A stretch of 64,000 bases of DNA from Acidisoma cellulosilyticum (GCF_020621385.1 NZ_JAESVA010000006.1:213143-277142); one strand, 5' to 3'; shown: positions 1-9,709, counted from the first letter of the stretch. Numbers and translations are program-made. The notes: generated by a model not told the origin, from the letters alone.

Positions 1-216
1 CGTACCGCTGTCCGGCTTGTGATATCCGGACAGCACTTTGATGAGGGTGGATTTCCCGGCCCCATTGTCGCCGACAAGGGCCAGAACCTCGCCCTTGCGC
101 AGCTTGACGCTGACATCGACCAAGGCCGTGACCGCGCCGAAGCTTTTGCTGACATGCGACATTTCCAGGACCACGGGCGCGTCGTCGCTTAGCCTTGGCG
201 TGTTCATGTTTTGCAT
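1..216 (-). CDS. CUT2 sugar ABC transporter ATPase (transporter A), 5' part only
   Basis: The first 72 codons of an RbsA-type ATP-binding protein are visible; the rest lies beyond the left edge. After a leader of about 15 residues the reading is a normal N-terminal ABC domain with Walker [10 protein letters not shown] at about residues 54-62. It would power sugar import through the adjacent permease. The ATG overlaps the TAA of the upstream permease by one base (TAATG), so the two are translationally coupled. The order in this system is binding protein, permease, ATPase, unlike most other systems in the window. Whether it has one or two nucleotide-binding domains cannot be seen here. Confidence 0.88.
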   Translation of the reverse strand, partial: MQNMNTPRLSDDAPVVLEMSHVSKSFGAVTALVDVSVKLRKGEVLALVGDNGAGKSTLIKVLSGYHKPDSGT

Positions 217-1316
217 TAGATCCGCCTCCGCGCGCGCAACCGGTTGACCTGCACGTTGAGTATCATCGCCCCAAGGATGGCGGCCCCGAGATAGATATCC
301 GAGACCGTCGCCTGCGCGCCGACCATGACGAGCCCGTTATTGAGCGTCGCCACGACAAAGGCGCCGATCAATGCGCCCACGACTGTGCCGGAGCCACCGA
401 GCAGCGACGTGCCGCCGATGACCGCCGCCGCAATCGCCTGCAGCGTCAGGAAGGGGCTACCCGCCTGCGGATCGGCCGATGAGAACTGCACCGTGTTGAT
501 GATGCCCGCGAAAGCGGCCAGGCCGCCTGCGAGCATGAAATTGTAGATCTTGATACGGTCGGTTCTGACGCCGATCTCGCGCGCGCCGATGATATTGCTA
601 CCCGTCGCGATGGTGTGCAGGCCGAAGGTCGTCCGGTTGAGAACCAGGGCGATGACGATGACGGCCGCCAAGGTCCAAAGGAAGGGCGTAAAGGCCGTCA
701 CCGCGTGCCAGGACAGCAGCGAGTCGTCCGGCTGAAACAGGTTCTGGCCGAACAGGGCGTTGAACGGCTCCTGGATCGGCGCGACGATAGGCTGGCTGTC
801 ATTGATCCAGACGACGATACCCTGGAACAGAAACAGCGTTCCGACCGTCGTGATCAGCGACGGCACGCGAAACCGGACCGTCACGACACCGTTCAGAACG
901 CCCACCGCGACGCCCATGACAAGGCTGATGATCGCGGCCAAAGGCAGCGGCACACCCAGGGAATTCGCCATCAGCACCATGCTATACGGTGCGAGGGAAA
1001 AGACGCTGCTGACGGACAGATCGATCTCGCCGGTGATCATCAGCATCACCTCGGCGATGGCGATCAAGCCAAGCCGGCCGGTGTCGCGCAGCACGACGCT
1101 CAGAAACTGCGACGTCAGAAACTGGTTGTCGCTGCCGATCTGAAAATAGATGACGAGTAGAACGGCCACCACCGCGATACTTGCCTCCCGGTAGCGGGAG
1201 AGCAGCGTCAGCGCCTTGTCCAGCGGCGTGGTCGGCCTTTGAAAGCCGACACTGCGCTTCCCCGCCGGGCTCAGCGCCCCGACCGGGTCATTCTTGATAT
1301 TTGACACTATGCCCAC
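216..1316 (-). CDS. CUT2 sugar ABC transporter permease (transporter A)
   Basis: This 366-residue protein belongs to the RbsC/BPD_transp_2 family of inner-membrane permeases. About 40 hydrophilic residues precede the first membrane segment. The family landmark [13 protein letters not shown] lies near residue 95, and the glycine-rich [20 protein letters not shown] near residue 300 is the usual ATPase-contact region. It forms the channel for an unknown sugar or sugar acid delivered by the binding protein encoded just upstream. A gap of 104 bases with a strong hairpin separates it from that gene, while its stop overlaps the ATPase start. Confidence 0.93.
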   Translation of the reverse strand: MGIVSNIKNDPVGALSPAGKRSVGFQRPTTPLDKALTLLSRYREASIAVVAVLLVIYFQIGSDNQFLTSQFLSVVLRDTGRLGLIAIAEVMLMITGEIDLSVSSVFSLAPYSMVLMANSLGVPLPLAAIISLVMGVAVGVLNGVVTVRFRVPSLITTVGTLFLFQGIVVWINDSQPIVAPIQEPFNALFGQNLFQPDDSLLSWHAVTAFTPFLWTLAAVIVIALVLNRTTFGLHTIATGSNIIGAREIGVRTDRIKIYNFMLAGGLAAFAGIINTVQFSSADPQAGSPFLTLQAIAAAVIGGTSLLGGSGTVVGALIGAFVVATLNNGLVMVGAQATVSDIYLGAAILGAMILNVQVNRLRARRRI

Positions 1317-1362
1317 GGTCCTCGTTTCCTGATCATCACCGTGCTTACCTCAGTGATCGGCC

Positions 1363-1390
1363 GCCCCTCGCGATACTGGTGGCGAGGGGC
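1363..1390 (-). terminator. Hairpin between binding-protein A and permease A genes
   Basis: GCCCCTCGC at 1363-1371 and GCGAGGGGC at 1382-1390 form a perfect 9-bp stem with a 10-nt loop. No T-run follows in the minus-strand direction, so it is more likely a partial terminator or an mRNA 3' end stabiliser that raises binding-protein levels over permease than a full terminator. Similar hairpins follow the binding-protein genes of E, F and H. Confidence 0.6.
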
Positions 1391-1420
1391 GTCGCGACGT
1401 TTCCAGTCTTGGTCGAATAC

Positions 1421-2491
1421 TTAGACCGGCTCGGCGCGCGCCGTGCCCTCGAACCGAGACTTGCCCAGATACTGGTCGATATTGTCTTTGGTCACATAGG
1501 CCTCGCTCGTATTGGTATCGGCGGTGCCGACCAATCCTTGCGACAACTTCCACATATACATCTGCTGGACCGGCAGAAATCCCTGCAGATAGGCTTGCTG
1601 GTCGGTCGTGAAGGTCATGTCGCCGGATTTGATATAGCCCAGCGTCTGCGGGAAAAGATCGAAACCCGCGACAATCACGCCCTTCTTGGCCAGACCGTAC
1701 TGAGCCGAGACGAAGCCCGCCGCATAGGTGTCCGACCCACCCGTCGTGAAAATACCCGCGACATTCTTATGGCTGAGCACATAACTGCCGATGCGCGAAA
1801 TCTCCGTGGCCGCATCAACACCGGTATTGATCACATCATAGGTCACCGGATTGCCGTTGTCCTTGATGCATTGGATATAGCCGTCCAGCCTCGGTTGCTC
1901 GTTCAAAGACCCCGGCATGCCGATAGACAGCATGACATGGCTGCCCTTCGGCACCATTTTCAGCCATTTCTCGGCGATATTGTACCCAGCCTGAAACAAG
2001 GGCTGCCCGATATAGGACAGACGCTTATTGGGGCTGCCCTTGGGCACATCGGCATTGAAGGCGACGACAGGAATGCCGGCCGCCGCCGCGCGTGCGGTTG
2101 CCGCATCAAACGCCGTCGGGTCGACCAGACATACAGCGATCCCGTCGGCCTTTTCGGCGATGGCCGTCTCCATCGCATTGACCATCTCAGACACGACATT
2201 GTTCTGAGAGCCGGTCCATTGGTAATGGCAGCCGAAAGCCGCACAAGCGTCCTGAATGCCATACTGCGCCGGGACAAAGAACTGGTCCAAGGTCACATGG
2301 CAAACGAAGACGAATTTATAGGGTTTCTTGGGCAAGCCGGGATAAGGGCCCGACTGCGCCAGAGCCCTGCCGGCGGCCCCCGCCATCCCGATCGTCCCGA
2401 TCCCCGTCGCGGCCAATAGACGCGCGGCTGACCGCCGCCCCATGCCCCGCGCAACCGCCCGGCCTAAGCCAAGGTCGTCAATTTGATCCAC
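1421..2491 (-). CDS. Periplasmic sugar-binding protein (transporter A)
   Basis: This 356-residue type I periplasmic binding protein is of the ribose/TorT-like class. The N-terminus has RRSAARLL near residues 19-26 followed by a hydrophobic stretch and ALAQ, which looks like a twin-arginine signal peptide. The mature part starts near KPYKFVFVCHVTLDQFF and keeps the two-lobed PBP pattern (DGIAVCLVDPTAF; GIFTTGGSDTYAAGF). It should capture the ligand in the periplasm and deliver it to permease A. It is the first gene of a minus-strand operon whose promoter region faces the aldo/keto reductase gene. The ligand is unknown; neighbours suggest a sugar or sugar acid. Confidence 0.9.
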   Translation of the reverse strand: MDQIDDLGLGRAVARGMGRRSAARLLAATGIGTIGMAGAAGRALAQSGPYPGLPKKPYKFVFVCHVTLDQFFVPAQYGIQDACAAFGCHYQWTGSQNNVVSEMVNAMETAIAEKADGIAVCLVDPTAFDAATARAAAAGIPVVAFNADVPKGSPNKRLSYIGQPLFQAGYNIAEKWLKMVPKGSHVMLSIGMPGSLNEQPRLDGYIQCIKDNGNPVTYDVINTGVDAATEISRIGSYVLSHKNVAGIFTTGGSDTYAAGFVSAQYGLAKKGVIVAGFDLFPQTLGYIKSGDMTFTTDQQAYLQGFLPVQQMYMWKLSQGLVGTADTNTSEAYVTKDNIDQYLGKSRFEGTARAEPV

Positions 2492-2567
2492 ACGAGCCTC
2501 CCGTTTTGTTTTTTTTGCTTTGGAGCAAGAACCGGCACCGCCGCACCCTTGTGACCCTGTAGTCAGG

Positions 2568-2597
2568 TTACATTGTAATATGACAAATTTTCTGTCA
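2568..2597. promoter_or_regulatory. Candidate operator in the divergent A / aldo-keto reductase region
   Basis: Two symmetric elements sit side by side. TTACATTGTAA at 2568-2578 is an 11-bp odd palindrome, and TGACA at 2581-2585 with TGTCA at 2593-2597 is an inverted repeat with a 7-nt spacer. They lie in the AT-rich 163-bp region between two divergent starts, a usual place for operators. FadR-type GntR proteins bind GT-N3-AC-like symmetric sites, and the GntR gene at 3760 is a plausible owner. This is pattern recognition only. Confidence 0.45.
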
Positions 2598-2654
2598 ATG
2601 TCTTTTCACGTCCGGCCCAAGGCCGGGCAAGCAGAGGGACAAGAGAACAAAAAA

Positions 2655-3704
2655 ATGACAGATGCCTTTGCCACCCGCCGGATCGGGAAAACCAACCTCC
2701 ATGTCACTGAGCTCGGAATAGGCGGCACGCCCTTCGGCAATATGTATCGGCCAATGGAGCCCAGGGATGTCACCGCCACCGTCGCGACCGCGATGGATGT
2801 CGGCATACGCTATTTCGACACGGCGCCCGTCTATGGGTTCGGCCTCAGCGAAACACGGCTCGGCGAAGGCATCCGCGATCTGCCGCGCCAGGATATCGTT
2901 GTGTCATCCAAGGTCGGCTACAGTCTGGTGCCCATCAGCCCGTCCGAACTCAAGCCGCAGCTTTGGGCCGAGCCCCCTGCGATGCGGGCGGATTTTGACT
3001 ATACGCGCGATGCCGTGCTGCGCGGTGTCGAGGAAAGCCTCAAACGGCTCAAGACCCCTTATATCGACATGCTCGCGATCCATGATCCGGATGAGGCGGT
3101 CGATGTCGGCGCCGGTATCGATCCCTTCAGCAAAAGCCATTTCAAGGCGGCGATGGACGGGGCCTTTCCCACCCTGGCCGAACTCCGCGCCCAGGGCGTC
3201 ATCAAGGCGATCGGCGTCGGCATCAATCAGTGGCAGATGCTCTGCGATTTCGCTGAAGCCGGCGATTTCGATTATTTTCTGCTCGCAGGCCGCTATACCT
3301 TGCTTGATCAAGACTCCATGGACCGGCTGCTGCCGCTGTGTGAAAAGCGATCGATCAGCCTGATCGTCGGTGGTCCCTATAATTCGGGCATTCTCGCGAC
3401 CGGCGCCATTCCGTCTGCGACCTATGATTATCGCCCCGCGAGCGATGCGATCAAAGACAAGACCAAGGCCATCGAAGCCGTCTGCGGCCGGTATGGGATT
3501 CCTCTGCAAGCGGCGGCGCTGCAGTTTCCGCTTTTGAATCCCTTAGTCGCCAGCATCATCCCGGGTGCCAGGTCGGTCGAGGAAGTGCGCGCCAATGCGC
3601 AATACGTGCGTCACCCGATCCCGCCGGACTTCTGGCTTGAACTCAAATCCGCAGGCTTGATCGACCCCAGATCCCCGGTCGCCAGATCTCCGGTCGGCGG
3701 ATAA
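2655..3704 (+). CDS. Aldo/keto reductase, D-threo-aldose / L-fucose 1-dehydrogenase-like
   Basis: This 349-residue cytoplasmic AKR-superfamily oxidoreductase has a catalytic tetrad readable as Asp55, Tyr60 (FDTAPVYGFGLSE), Lys86 (SSKVG) and His143 (AIHDPDE). The FGLSE context resembles D-threo-aldose 1-dehydrogenases, which oxidise aldoses such as L-fucose at C1 to lactones with NAD(P). The ATG at 2655 was chosen over an upstream in-frame start at 2520 because homologues begin close to RRIGKTNLHVTEL and an AG-rich stretch precedes it. With the SMP-30 lactonases in this window it could turn an aldose into an aldonate. Exact substrate is inferred; tetroses, pentoses and L-fucose are all possible. 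Confidence 0.85.
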   Translation: MTDAFATRRIGKTNLHVTELGIGGTPFGNMYRPMEPRDVTATVATAMDVGIRYFDTAPVYGFGLSETRLGEGIRDLPRQDIVVSSKVGYSLVPISPSELKPQLWAEPPAMRADFDYTRDAVLRGVEESLKRLKTPYIDMLAIHDPDEAVDVGAGIDPFSKSHFKAAMDGAFPTLAELRAQGVIKAIGVGINQWQMLCDFAEAGDFDYFLLAGRYTLLDQDSMDRLLPLCEKRSISLIVGGPYNSGILATGAIPSATYDYRPASDAIKDKTKAIEAVCGRYGIPLQAAALQFPLLNPLVASIIPGARSVEEVRANAQYVRHPIPPDFWLELKSAGLIDPRSPVARSPVGG

Positions 3705-3759
3705 AACTTGACAGGTCCAAGGCTAATCGGAAGACAAGAATCGCACCAAGGAACGGCTC

Positions 3760-4500
3760 ATGCCTCAGACCCCGGCTGAAGACCTGCGGATAGCCCCTTC
3801 CCCCACGCGGACCGCTCAGCTTGCTGAGCGGATCGGCCGGGATATCCGCGCCGGGCGTCTGCAGCCGAGCCAGAAGCTGCCGACGGAGCAGGAGCTGATC
3901 GCGCAATATCAGGTGAGCCGCACGGTCGTCCGAGAGGCCATGGCAACGCTCCGCACCGAAGGGCTTATCGTCAGCCGCCAGGGGGCCGGGGTCTTCGTGG
4001 CGGACCATACCGCCGCGCGGCCCTTCCGAATCGTCTCCGAGGAGCTGAAGTCGCTCGTCGAAATCGAGAATGTCCTGCAGCTGCGTCTCGCGGTCGAGGT
4101 CGAGGCCGCCGGGCTCGCGGCCGAGCGGCGTACCGACGAAGACATCGCCTTGATCGGACGCGCGTTGGAGAGCATCGACGAGGCCATTGCGAGAGGTGCC
4201 TCAGCCGTCAAGGAGGATCTGGACTTCCACTGCGCCATCTCGGCCGCGACCGGTAATCCCTATTTCCAGCGCTTCATGCAGTTCCTGGGTCCCGTTATCA
4301 TTCCGCGCCAAACCATTCGCGTCGGCCTTGAAACCGTCGAGGAGCGGCGATCCTATGTCAGCCAGGTCCAGAAGGAGCATCGCCAGCTTTTCGAGGCCGT
4401 CCGTCAGGGGGACAGCAAACTGGCGCGCCGCTGCGTGCGCACGCATCTGGAAGCCAGCCGCGATCGCTACCGGAAGCTGGCGGCCGGCCATCATCGCTGA
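3760..4500 (+). CDS. FadR-type GntR transcriptional regulator (GntR-1)
   Basis: A 246-residue DNA-binding protein. The winged HTH spans about residues 18-85 (LPTEQELIAQYQVSRTVVR), followed by an all-helical FCD ligand-binding domain containing the family pattern DLDFHCAISAATGNPYF. FadR-type regulators usually repress sugar-acid genes and are released by the acid. It lies 55 bases after the aldo/keto reductase, in the same direction, and ends 11 bases before the convergent SDR gene. It is a paralogue of the 246-residue regulator at 11892. The likely target is the divergent promoter region at 2492-2654. Confidence 0.92.
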   Translation: MPQTPAEDLRIAPSPTRTAQLAERIGRDIRAGRLQPSQKLPTEQELIAQYQVSRTVVREAMATLRTEGLIVSRQGAGVFVADHTAARPFRIVSEELKSLVEIENVLQLRLAVEVEAAGLAAERRTDEDIALIGRALESIDEAIARGASAVKEDLDFHCAISAATGNPYFQRFMQFLGPVIIPRQTIRVGLETVEERRSYVSQVQKEHRQLFEAVRQGDSKLARRCVRTHLEASRDRYRKLAAGHHR

Positions 4501-4511
4501 CACCCCCAGCG

Positions 4512-5294
4512 CTATTGCGCCAGGAATCCGCCATCGACCGCCAGGGTGTGCCCGGTAATCATGCTTGCAGCCGGGCTGGCCAGAAAGGCGATGGCATGCG
4601 CCACATCCTCGGCTTCCGCCAGACGCCCGAGCGGCGTCACCTCCCGGATGCGGCGCATCAGATCCGGGTTTTCCTCCAGCTGGCCGATGAAGGACGTGCG
4701 GGTCCAGGTCGGTGCCACGGCATTGACCCGAATGCCATACCCTGCCCATTCCACCGCCAAAGCGCGCGTCATATTCACGATCGCCCCCTTGGTCGTCTGG
4801 TAGGAGATATTGGGGTAAAGCCCGCCCCCTGACAGACCCATGATGGAGGCCGTGTTGACGATGACGCCGCCAGCGCCGCGCTTCACCATCAGCCCGGCCG
4901 CCGCACGGGCGCACAGGAAGGCGCCGGTCATATTCACGGCGACCACGGCATCCCAATCGGCGATATCAAGCTCAAGGGACGGCCGACGGATGGCCCGGCC
5001 GGCATTATTGACCAGGATATCCAATTGCCCTTCCTCGGCCGCGATCGTCTCGAAGCCAGAGGTCACGCTGGCCTCAGATGCCACATCCAGGGTCAGCCCG
5101 CGCGCCAGCCCTGGGGCAAATTCCTGCGCTGCGGCGGCCGCCGCAGCGCCGTCGATATCGGTCAGGATGACGCGGCAGCCCAGGGCGACCAGAAGCCTGG
5201 CAGTCGCCAGACCGATGCCCTGCGCCCCACCGGTAATCAGGGCAACCTTGCCATCGGCGCGGAAGGGCAGCAGGAGCGGATCCGGGCCTGTCAT
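4512..5294 (-). CDS. Short-chain dehydrogenase/reductase (SDR-1)
   Basis: A classical 260-residue SDR with the NAD(P) motif TGGAQGIG near residue 21, NNAG near 95, and a catalytic Ser (NTASIMG) followed by YQTTK near 165. An acidic residue at the end of beta-2 (TDID) points to NAD(H). Such enzymes oxidise a sugar alcohol or sugar at a secondary hydroxyl. It is the last gene of the denD-SMP30-transporter B operon, and its ATG overlaps the stop of the preceding SDR (ATGA). Substrate not determined; a polyol or sugar acid is likely from context. Confidence 0.9.
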   Translation of the reverse strand: MTGPDPLLLPFRADGKVALITGGAQGIGLATARLLVALGCRVILTDIDGAAAAAAAQEFAPGLARGLTLDVASEASVTSGFETIAAEEGQLDILVNNAGRAIRRPSLELDIADWDAVVAVNMTGAFLCARAAAGLMVKRGAGGVIVNTASIMGLSGGGLYPNISYQTTKGAIVNMTRALAVEWAGYGIRVNAVAPTWTRTSFIGQLEENPDLMRRIREVTPLGRLAEAEDVAHAIAFLASPAASMITGHTLAVDGGFLAQ

Positions 5295-6064
5295 TGCGCC
5301 AGATAACCGCCGTCCACCGGCAGCACCACCCCTGTGATGAAGGAGGCCTCGTCCGAGGCCAGGAACAGGATGGCGTTCGCCACCTCCACCGGCCGGCCGA
5401 CACGCCCGATCGGGTGGCGGGATGTCACGCCCGCCACATATTCGTCCGACAGTTTCGCGAGCGCCGCCGTCGCGATGGTGCCCGGCGCGACGGCGTTCAC
5501 GCGCACGCCCCGGGTCGCCAGTTCTACGGCCAGATGCTTGGTGATGCCCGAGGCCACGAATTTGGCCGGGCCATAGACCGCCTGCCCGCTCTGCCCGGCC
5601 TCGCCCGAAATCGAGGACAGACAGACAATGGCGCCGCCGCCGGATTGCAGCATGGCCTCGGCCGCATATTTGCAGGTCAAAAACATCCCGCGCCCGTCCA
5701 CCGCCATGACGTGATCGAAATCAGCCGCCGTCGCCGTCAGCAGATCGAATTCGGGGATGATCCCGGCATTCGCGACCAGGACATCGATGCGCCCGAAGGC
5801 GCTGACCGAGGCCGCCACCATCGCGCGCGCATCCGCGTCCTTGGACACATCGCCCACGACGCTTTGGACATCGTTGCCGGCGGCGGCAATGATCTCTCGC
5901 AAAGCCTCCAGCCGCTCGGCCGCGATATCGTTGATGATGAGACGCGCGCCTTCCGCCGCGAATAGCAGCGCCGTCGCATAGCCGATGCCGTTGGATGCCC
6001 CGGTGATGAGGACGGCTTTGCCCTTCATACGGCCGAGGCCGGCGGGAATCGCTTGCGTGTTCAT
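5291..6064 (-). CDS. Short-chain dehydrogenase/reductase (SDR-2)
   Basis: A 257-residue classical SDR with TGASNGIG near residue 22, ANAG near 97, and Ser (LSSISGEAG) followed by YGPAK near 163. The beta-2 end (NDIA) again fits NAD(H). It is only moderately similar to its neighbour, so the pair probably catalyses different steps rather than being a recent duplication. It starts 31 bases after permease B and overlaps the next SDR by 4 bases. The coupling to transporter B implies that both act on the imported compound or its product. Confidence 0.9.
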   Translation of the reverse strand: MNTQAIPAGLGRMKGKAVLITGASNGIGYATALLFAAEGARLIINDIAAERLEALREIIAAAGNDVQSVVGDVSKDADARAMVAASVSAFGRIDVLVANAGIIPEFDLLTATAADFDHVMAVDGRGMFLTCKYAAEAMLQSGGGAIVCLSSISGEAGQSGQAVYGPAKFVASGITKHLAVELATRGVRVNAVAPGTIATAALAKLSDEYVAGVTSRHPIGRVGRPVEVANAILFLASDEASFITGVVLPVDGGYLAQ

Positions 6065-6095
6065 GATAAGCCTTTCATTGCCGTGACGCTTAAGC

Positions 6096-7082
6096 TCAGG
6101 ATTTGCGGCGCTTCTGGTTCAGACTGTCGATCAGAACCGCGCCGAAGATGACCGCGCCCTGAATGAACTGAACCCAGAAGGGCTGCACATTCTTCAGGGT
6201 CAGGCCGTTATTGATCAGTCCGATGATCAGCACGCCCAGCAGCGTGCCCAATATGCTGCCTTTGCCGCCGAACAGCGACGCGCCGCCGATGACGACGGCG
6301 GCAATGGCATTCAGCTCCAGCCCCACGGCCGCGATCGGCTGCGCGCTGTCCAGCCGGCCTGCCAGAATGACGCCGCCCAATCCGGCAAGCGCGCCCGAAA
6401 TGATATAGACGATGGCCAGCGTGCGACCCACGGGAATGCCGGCCAGCCGCGCGGCCTCCCGATTGCCGCCGACGGCATAGACCTCGGCACCGAAGACCGT
6501 GCGCGCCAGCACCAATCCCGCGACCAGAAAGACGCCGAGCGTGATAAGCGCTGCCACCGGAAAGGGACCCAGATTGCCGCCGCCGATATTGTCGAAAGCA
6601 TCGGGGAAGGAGAACAGCGTATTGCCGTTGGTCACGATGAAGGCGAGGCCGCGCGCCATCGCCAAAACCGCCAGACTGACGATGAAGGGACTCATATTCA
6701 GGAATGTCACCGCAAAAGCGATGAACCCGCCGGATAAAGCGCCGATGCCGATACCGACGATGATGGCCATGGGAACCGGCACATGCGCATTCAACGCCAG
6801 ACCGGCCATGACCCCGGTAAAAGCGACGACGGAGCCGACCGAAAGATCGATGCCGCCCGTCACGATCACGAAAGTCTCGCCCACCGCGACGATGCCGATC
6901 AGCGAACTCGCGAGCAGGATCGACAGAATATTCGCCGACGTCAGAAAGGCCGGCGTCGTCAGCGCGAGATAGATCGAGATCGCGAGAAAGCCCACGACAA
7001 TCGTAAGCTCATTAAGCGCGCGGGTGATGGACGCCAGTCCGAAACCGCGACGCTGAGGGGTTGAGGTTTGAGCGGATGCCAT
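6096..7082 (-). CDS. CUT2 sugar ABC transporter permease (transporter B)
   Basis: A 328-residue RbsC-like inner-membrane permease with about eight to ten hydrophobic segments. It has the landmark GGIDLSVGSVVAFTG near residue 75 and AAVVIGGASLFGGKGSILG near residue 262. It is encoded 27 bases after the ATPase in the order binding protein, ATPase, permease. It would carry the substrate that is then handled by the co-operonic lactonase, DenD homologue and SDRs. Confidence 0.94.
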   Translation of the reverse strand: MASAQTSTPQRRGFGLASITRALNELTIVVGFLAISIYLALTTPAFLTSANILSILLASSLIGIVAVGETFVIVTGGIDLSVGSVVAFTGVMAGLALNAHVPVPMAIIVGIGIGALSGGFIAFAVTFLNMSPFIVSLAVLAMARGLAFIVTNGNTLFSFPDAFDNIGGGNLGPFPVAALITLGVFLVAGLVLARTVFGAEVYAVGGNREAARLAGIPVGRTLAIVYIISGALAGLGGVILAGRLDSAQPIAAVGLELNAIAAVVIGGASLFGGKGSILGTLLGVLIIGLINNGLTLKNVQPFWVQFIQGAVIFGAVLIDSLNQKRRKS

Positions 7083-7109
7083 CGGGAGCCTTCTATTCTG
7101 AACGTCTGA

Positions 7110-8597
7110 TTAACCGAGCGCCGCAAGCTGCATGACCCGCTCCTGGCTGAATTCGCTCCGTGGCAGGGCACCGGCAAGACGCCCTGCCCGCATCACAAGA
7201 ATCCGGTCGCAAATCCCCAGCAGCTCGATCATGTCCGACGACACGACCAGGATCGCACTGCCTTGCTCCGCCAAAGCATTGATCAGCCGATAGACCTCGA
7301 CCTTGGCACCGACATCGATGCCGCGCGTCGGCTCGTCGAGCAGGAAGACGCGCGGATGGGTGGTCAAAGCACGACCCAGAACCACCTTCTGCTGATTGCC
7401 ACCGGACAGGGATTGCACCACTTGCCGGGTATTCGGGGTTCGGATGCGAAGCTCCGCCACCGTCTTATCGGCCAGGCGATCGATGCGCTTCGGCGCCAAG
7501 ATGCTTCGGAACCAGGACAGTTTGCCGAGCGTCGACAAGGCAAGATTGCTGCGGATCGGGAAAGGCATCACCAACCCCTCCCCCTTCCGGTCTTCCGGCA
7601 CGAAGGCGAGGCCGGCAGCGATCGCATCGCGCGGCGAGCGGATGCGGGCGTCTCGGGTGCCGACCCGCACACGGCCGCCGCTGCTCGCCAAAGCCCCGTA
7701 GATGGTCTTGAGGACCTCCGTGCGCCCAGCGCCGATAAGGCCGCCCAGGCCCACCACCTCCCCCGCGCGCACCGCGAAGGACACATCGCTGAAGGCCCCC
7801 GGTGCCGCCAGCCCTTCCACCTCAAGCAGAATATCGCCGACCACGGCATGCCGCTCGGGGAACAAGGCGTCGATCGGCCGGTTGACCATGGCCTGGATCA
7901 GGCTGGCCTCCGTCCAGTCGCCGACCGATCTGGTCTCCACCGCCATGCCGTCGCGCAGCACGGTGACGCGATTGCAAATCTCGAAGACTTCTTCAAGGTG
8001 ATGACTGATGAAGACAAGACCGACGCCGGCGTCACGCAAAGCTTCGATGGTCGCGAACAGAATGCGTTGCTCGGCGGTCGTGAGCGTTGCGGTCGGCTCG
8101 TCCATCACGATCACCCTGGCCGAGCGTGACAAGGCCCGGGCGATTTCCACCAGCTGCTGCTGAGCGATGCCAAGGTGACGCACCCGCGCCTGGGGCGAGA
8201 CCGCCAGCCCGACCCGCTCCAGCAAGGTCTTGGCCTGGCGATTGAGCTGGGCCCGGCGCACCGCCCCCAAAGCCCCGCGCGGCAGATTGCCGAGGAAGAT
8301 ATTCTCGGCCACCGACCGATCCGGCACCAGGCTCAATTCCTGATGGATGACGATGATACCGGCATCAAGCGCATCGCGCGGCCGATGCGGCGCGAAGGGC
8401 GCGCCTTCCAGTTGCATCTTGCCGGCATCCGGCGGAAAGACGCCGGCCAGGATCTTCATCAAAGTGGATTTGCCGGCGCCGTTCTCACCGACGATGCCGA
8501 GCACCTCCCCCTTATCGAGGGAGATGCTGACATCGGACAGCGCTTTCACGCCCGGAAATCCTTTGGAGATGGCTTGCATCTCCAGCAGATTTGCCAT
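7110..8597 (-). CDS. CUT2 sugar ABC transporter ATPase, two domains (transporter B)
   Basis: A 495-residue RbsA-type protein with two nucleotide-binding domains. Domain 1 has Walker A GENGAGKST near residue 37 and Walker B VIVMDEPTATL. Domain 2 has the usual degenerate GLIGAGRTE, then LSGGNQQKV and FLLDEPTRGIDVG. The ATG at 8597 (MANLLEMQ) was preferred over an in-frame start at 8639 because it aligns with family N-termini and lies 17 bases after the binding-protein stop. Cytoplasmic; supplies ATP energy to permease B. Confidence 0.94.
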   Translation of the reverse strand: MANLLEMQAISKGFPGVKALSDVSISLDKGEVLGIVGENGAGKSTLMKILAGVFPPDAGKMQLEGAPFAPHRPRDALDAGIIVIHQELSLVPDRSVAENIFLGNLPRGALGAVRRAQLNRQAKTLLERVGLAVSPQARVRHLGIAQQQLVEIARALSRSARVIVMDEPTATLTTAEQRILFATIEALRDAGVGLVFISHHLEEVFEICNRVTVLRDGMAVETRSVGDWTEASLIQAMVNRPIDALFPERHAVVGDILLEVEGLAAPGAFSDVSFAVRAGEVVGLGGLIGAGRTEVLKTIYGALASSGGRVRVGTRDARIRSPRDAIAAGLAFVPEDRKGEGLVMPFPIRSNLALSTLGKLSWFRSILAPKRIDRLADKTVAELRIRTPNTRQVVQSLSGGNQQKVVLGRALTTHPRVFLLDEPTRGIDVGAKVEVYRLINALAEQGSAILVVSSDMIELLGICDRILVMRAGRLAGALPRSEFSQERVMQLAALG

Positions 8598-8614
8598 GGT
8601 CGATTGTCCCCGGA

Positions 8615-9631
8615 TTACTGGCTGACCTCGTCGCCCCAAAGCCCATAGGCCTTGGCGGCCGGGCTATCGATATTGGCCTTGGTCAGCAGCATATGCGGCC
8701 AGAACTGATGGGCCGGAATTTTGCTTTTGTCGCCGCTGAGATAAGCCTCGACATAGGCGACCGATTGCTTCGCCATGGTCAGCGGATTCTGCGACAAGGT
8801 GCCGTCCATCTGTCCGTTGCGGATGGCGCTCAGCGCTTGTTCCGTGCCGTCGATGCTGATGATGATGATATGTTTGGGGCTGCCGATCGGCGCGAAGCGA
8901 TTGGCCTGGCGGATGGCGCGGATGGCGCCAACGGCATTGTCGTCATTGCCGTTGAAGATCGCGTCCATATCGCTATGCGCGGCCAGAAGCTGGGTCGTGA
9001 TATTGAAACCCTTGTCGGCATCGAAATCGGCCGCCTGACGGGCGATCAACTTCAGATCGGGATTGTCCTTCTGCAGCGCCGCGAACTCGGTCGCGAAACC
9101 CTGCTCGCGCTCATCGCCCGCCGTCGTGCCAAGCAGGCCCTCAAGGTCCACAACATTGCCCTTGATCGACCCGTAGCGCTGCTTCAGTTGGGCGGCGATG
9201 AAATCCGCGCCTTCCTTGCCCAGTTCCACATTGTCTGTCTCAAGGAAATTGACCTGACAGTCGCCGCAGGCAGCACCGCGGTCCAGCGTGAAGACCGGAA
9301 TGCCTTTCTTATTCGCTTCCTTGACGACAGGCACAATGGAATTGGCATTGATCGGGTTCAGGATCAGTGCCGCGACATGCTGGTTGATCAGGTCGGTGAC
9401 CTGATTGGTCTGGGTATTGGCGTCGCCATTGGCGCTGGTATTGATCAGGGTCAGATTGGGGTGCGCGCCAATGCCTTCCTTCACGCCCTTGGTCATGCCC
9501 TGGAAGAAGGGATTGGCGAGCGTCGCGACGCTCAGCCCGACGACATAATCGGCTGCCCGCACCGGCGAACTCGACCAGGCAAGGCAGGTTATCGCAATCG
9601 CGGTGGCGACAGTCCGTTTAACATTCGGCAT
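8615..9631 (-). CDS. Periplasmic sugar-binding protein (transporter B)
   Basis: A 338-residue RbsB-type binding protein with a Sec signal peptide (about residues 1-26, ending PVRAAD). The ribose-type start VVGLSVATLANPFFQGM and the GNDDNAVGAIRA segment are typical. A cysteine pair (GAACGDCQ near residue 122) could form a periplasmic disulfide. It is encoded after the SMP-30 lactonase and before the ATPase. Family members bind ribose, erythritol and related compounds; a C4 ligand is an inference from denD in the same operon. Confidence 0.92.
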   Translation of the reverse strand: MPNVKRTVATAIAITCLAWSSSPVRAADYVVGLSVATLANPFFQGMTKGVKEGIGAHPNLTLINTSANGDANTQTNQVTDLINQHVAALILNPINANSIVPVVKEANKKGIPVFTLDRGAACGDCQVNFLETDNVELGKEGADFIAAQLKQRYGSIKGNVVDLEGLLGTTAGDEREQGFATEFAALQKDNPDLKLIARQAADFDADKGFNITTQLLAAHSDMDAIFNGNDDNAVGAIRAIRQANRFAPIGSPKHIIIISIDGTEQALSAIRNGQMDGTLSQNPLTMAKQSVAYVEAYLSGDKSKIPAHQFWPHMLLTKANIDSPAAKAYGLWGDEVSQ

Positions 9632-9709
9632 GATTTTGACCCTCTTTTCTTATTATTTTTAACGAAGTCTTCCGCCGCCCCGAACCGGTTGAGGCAAAAC
9701 GCTGGATGC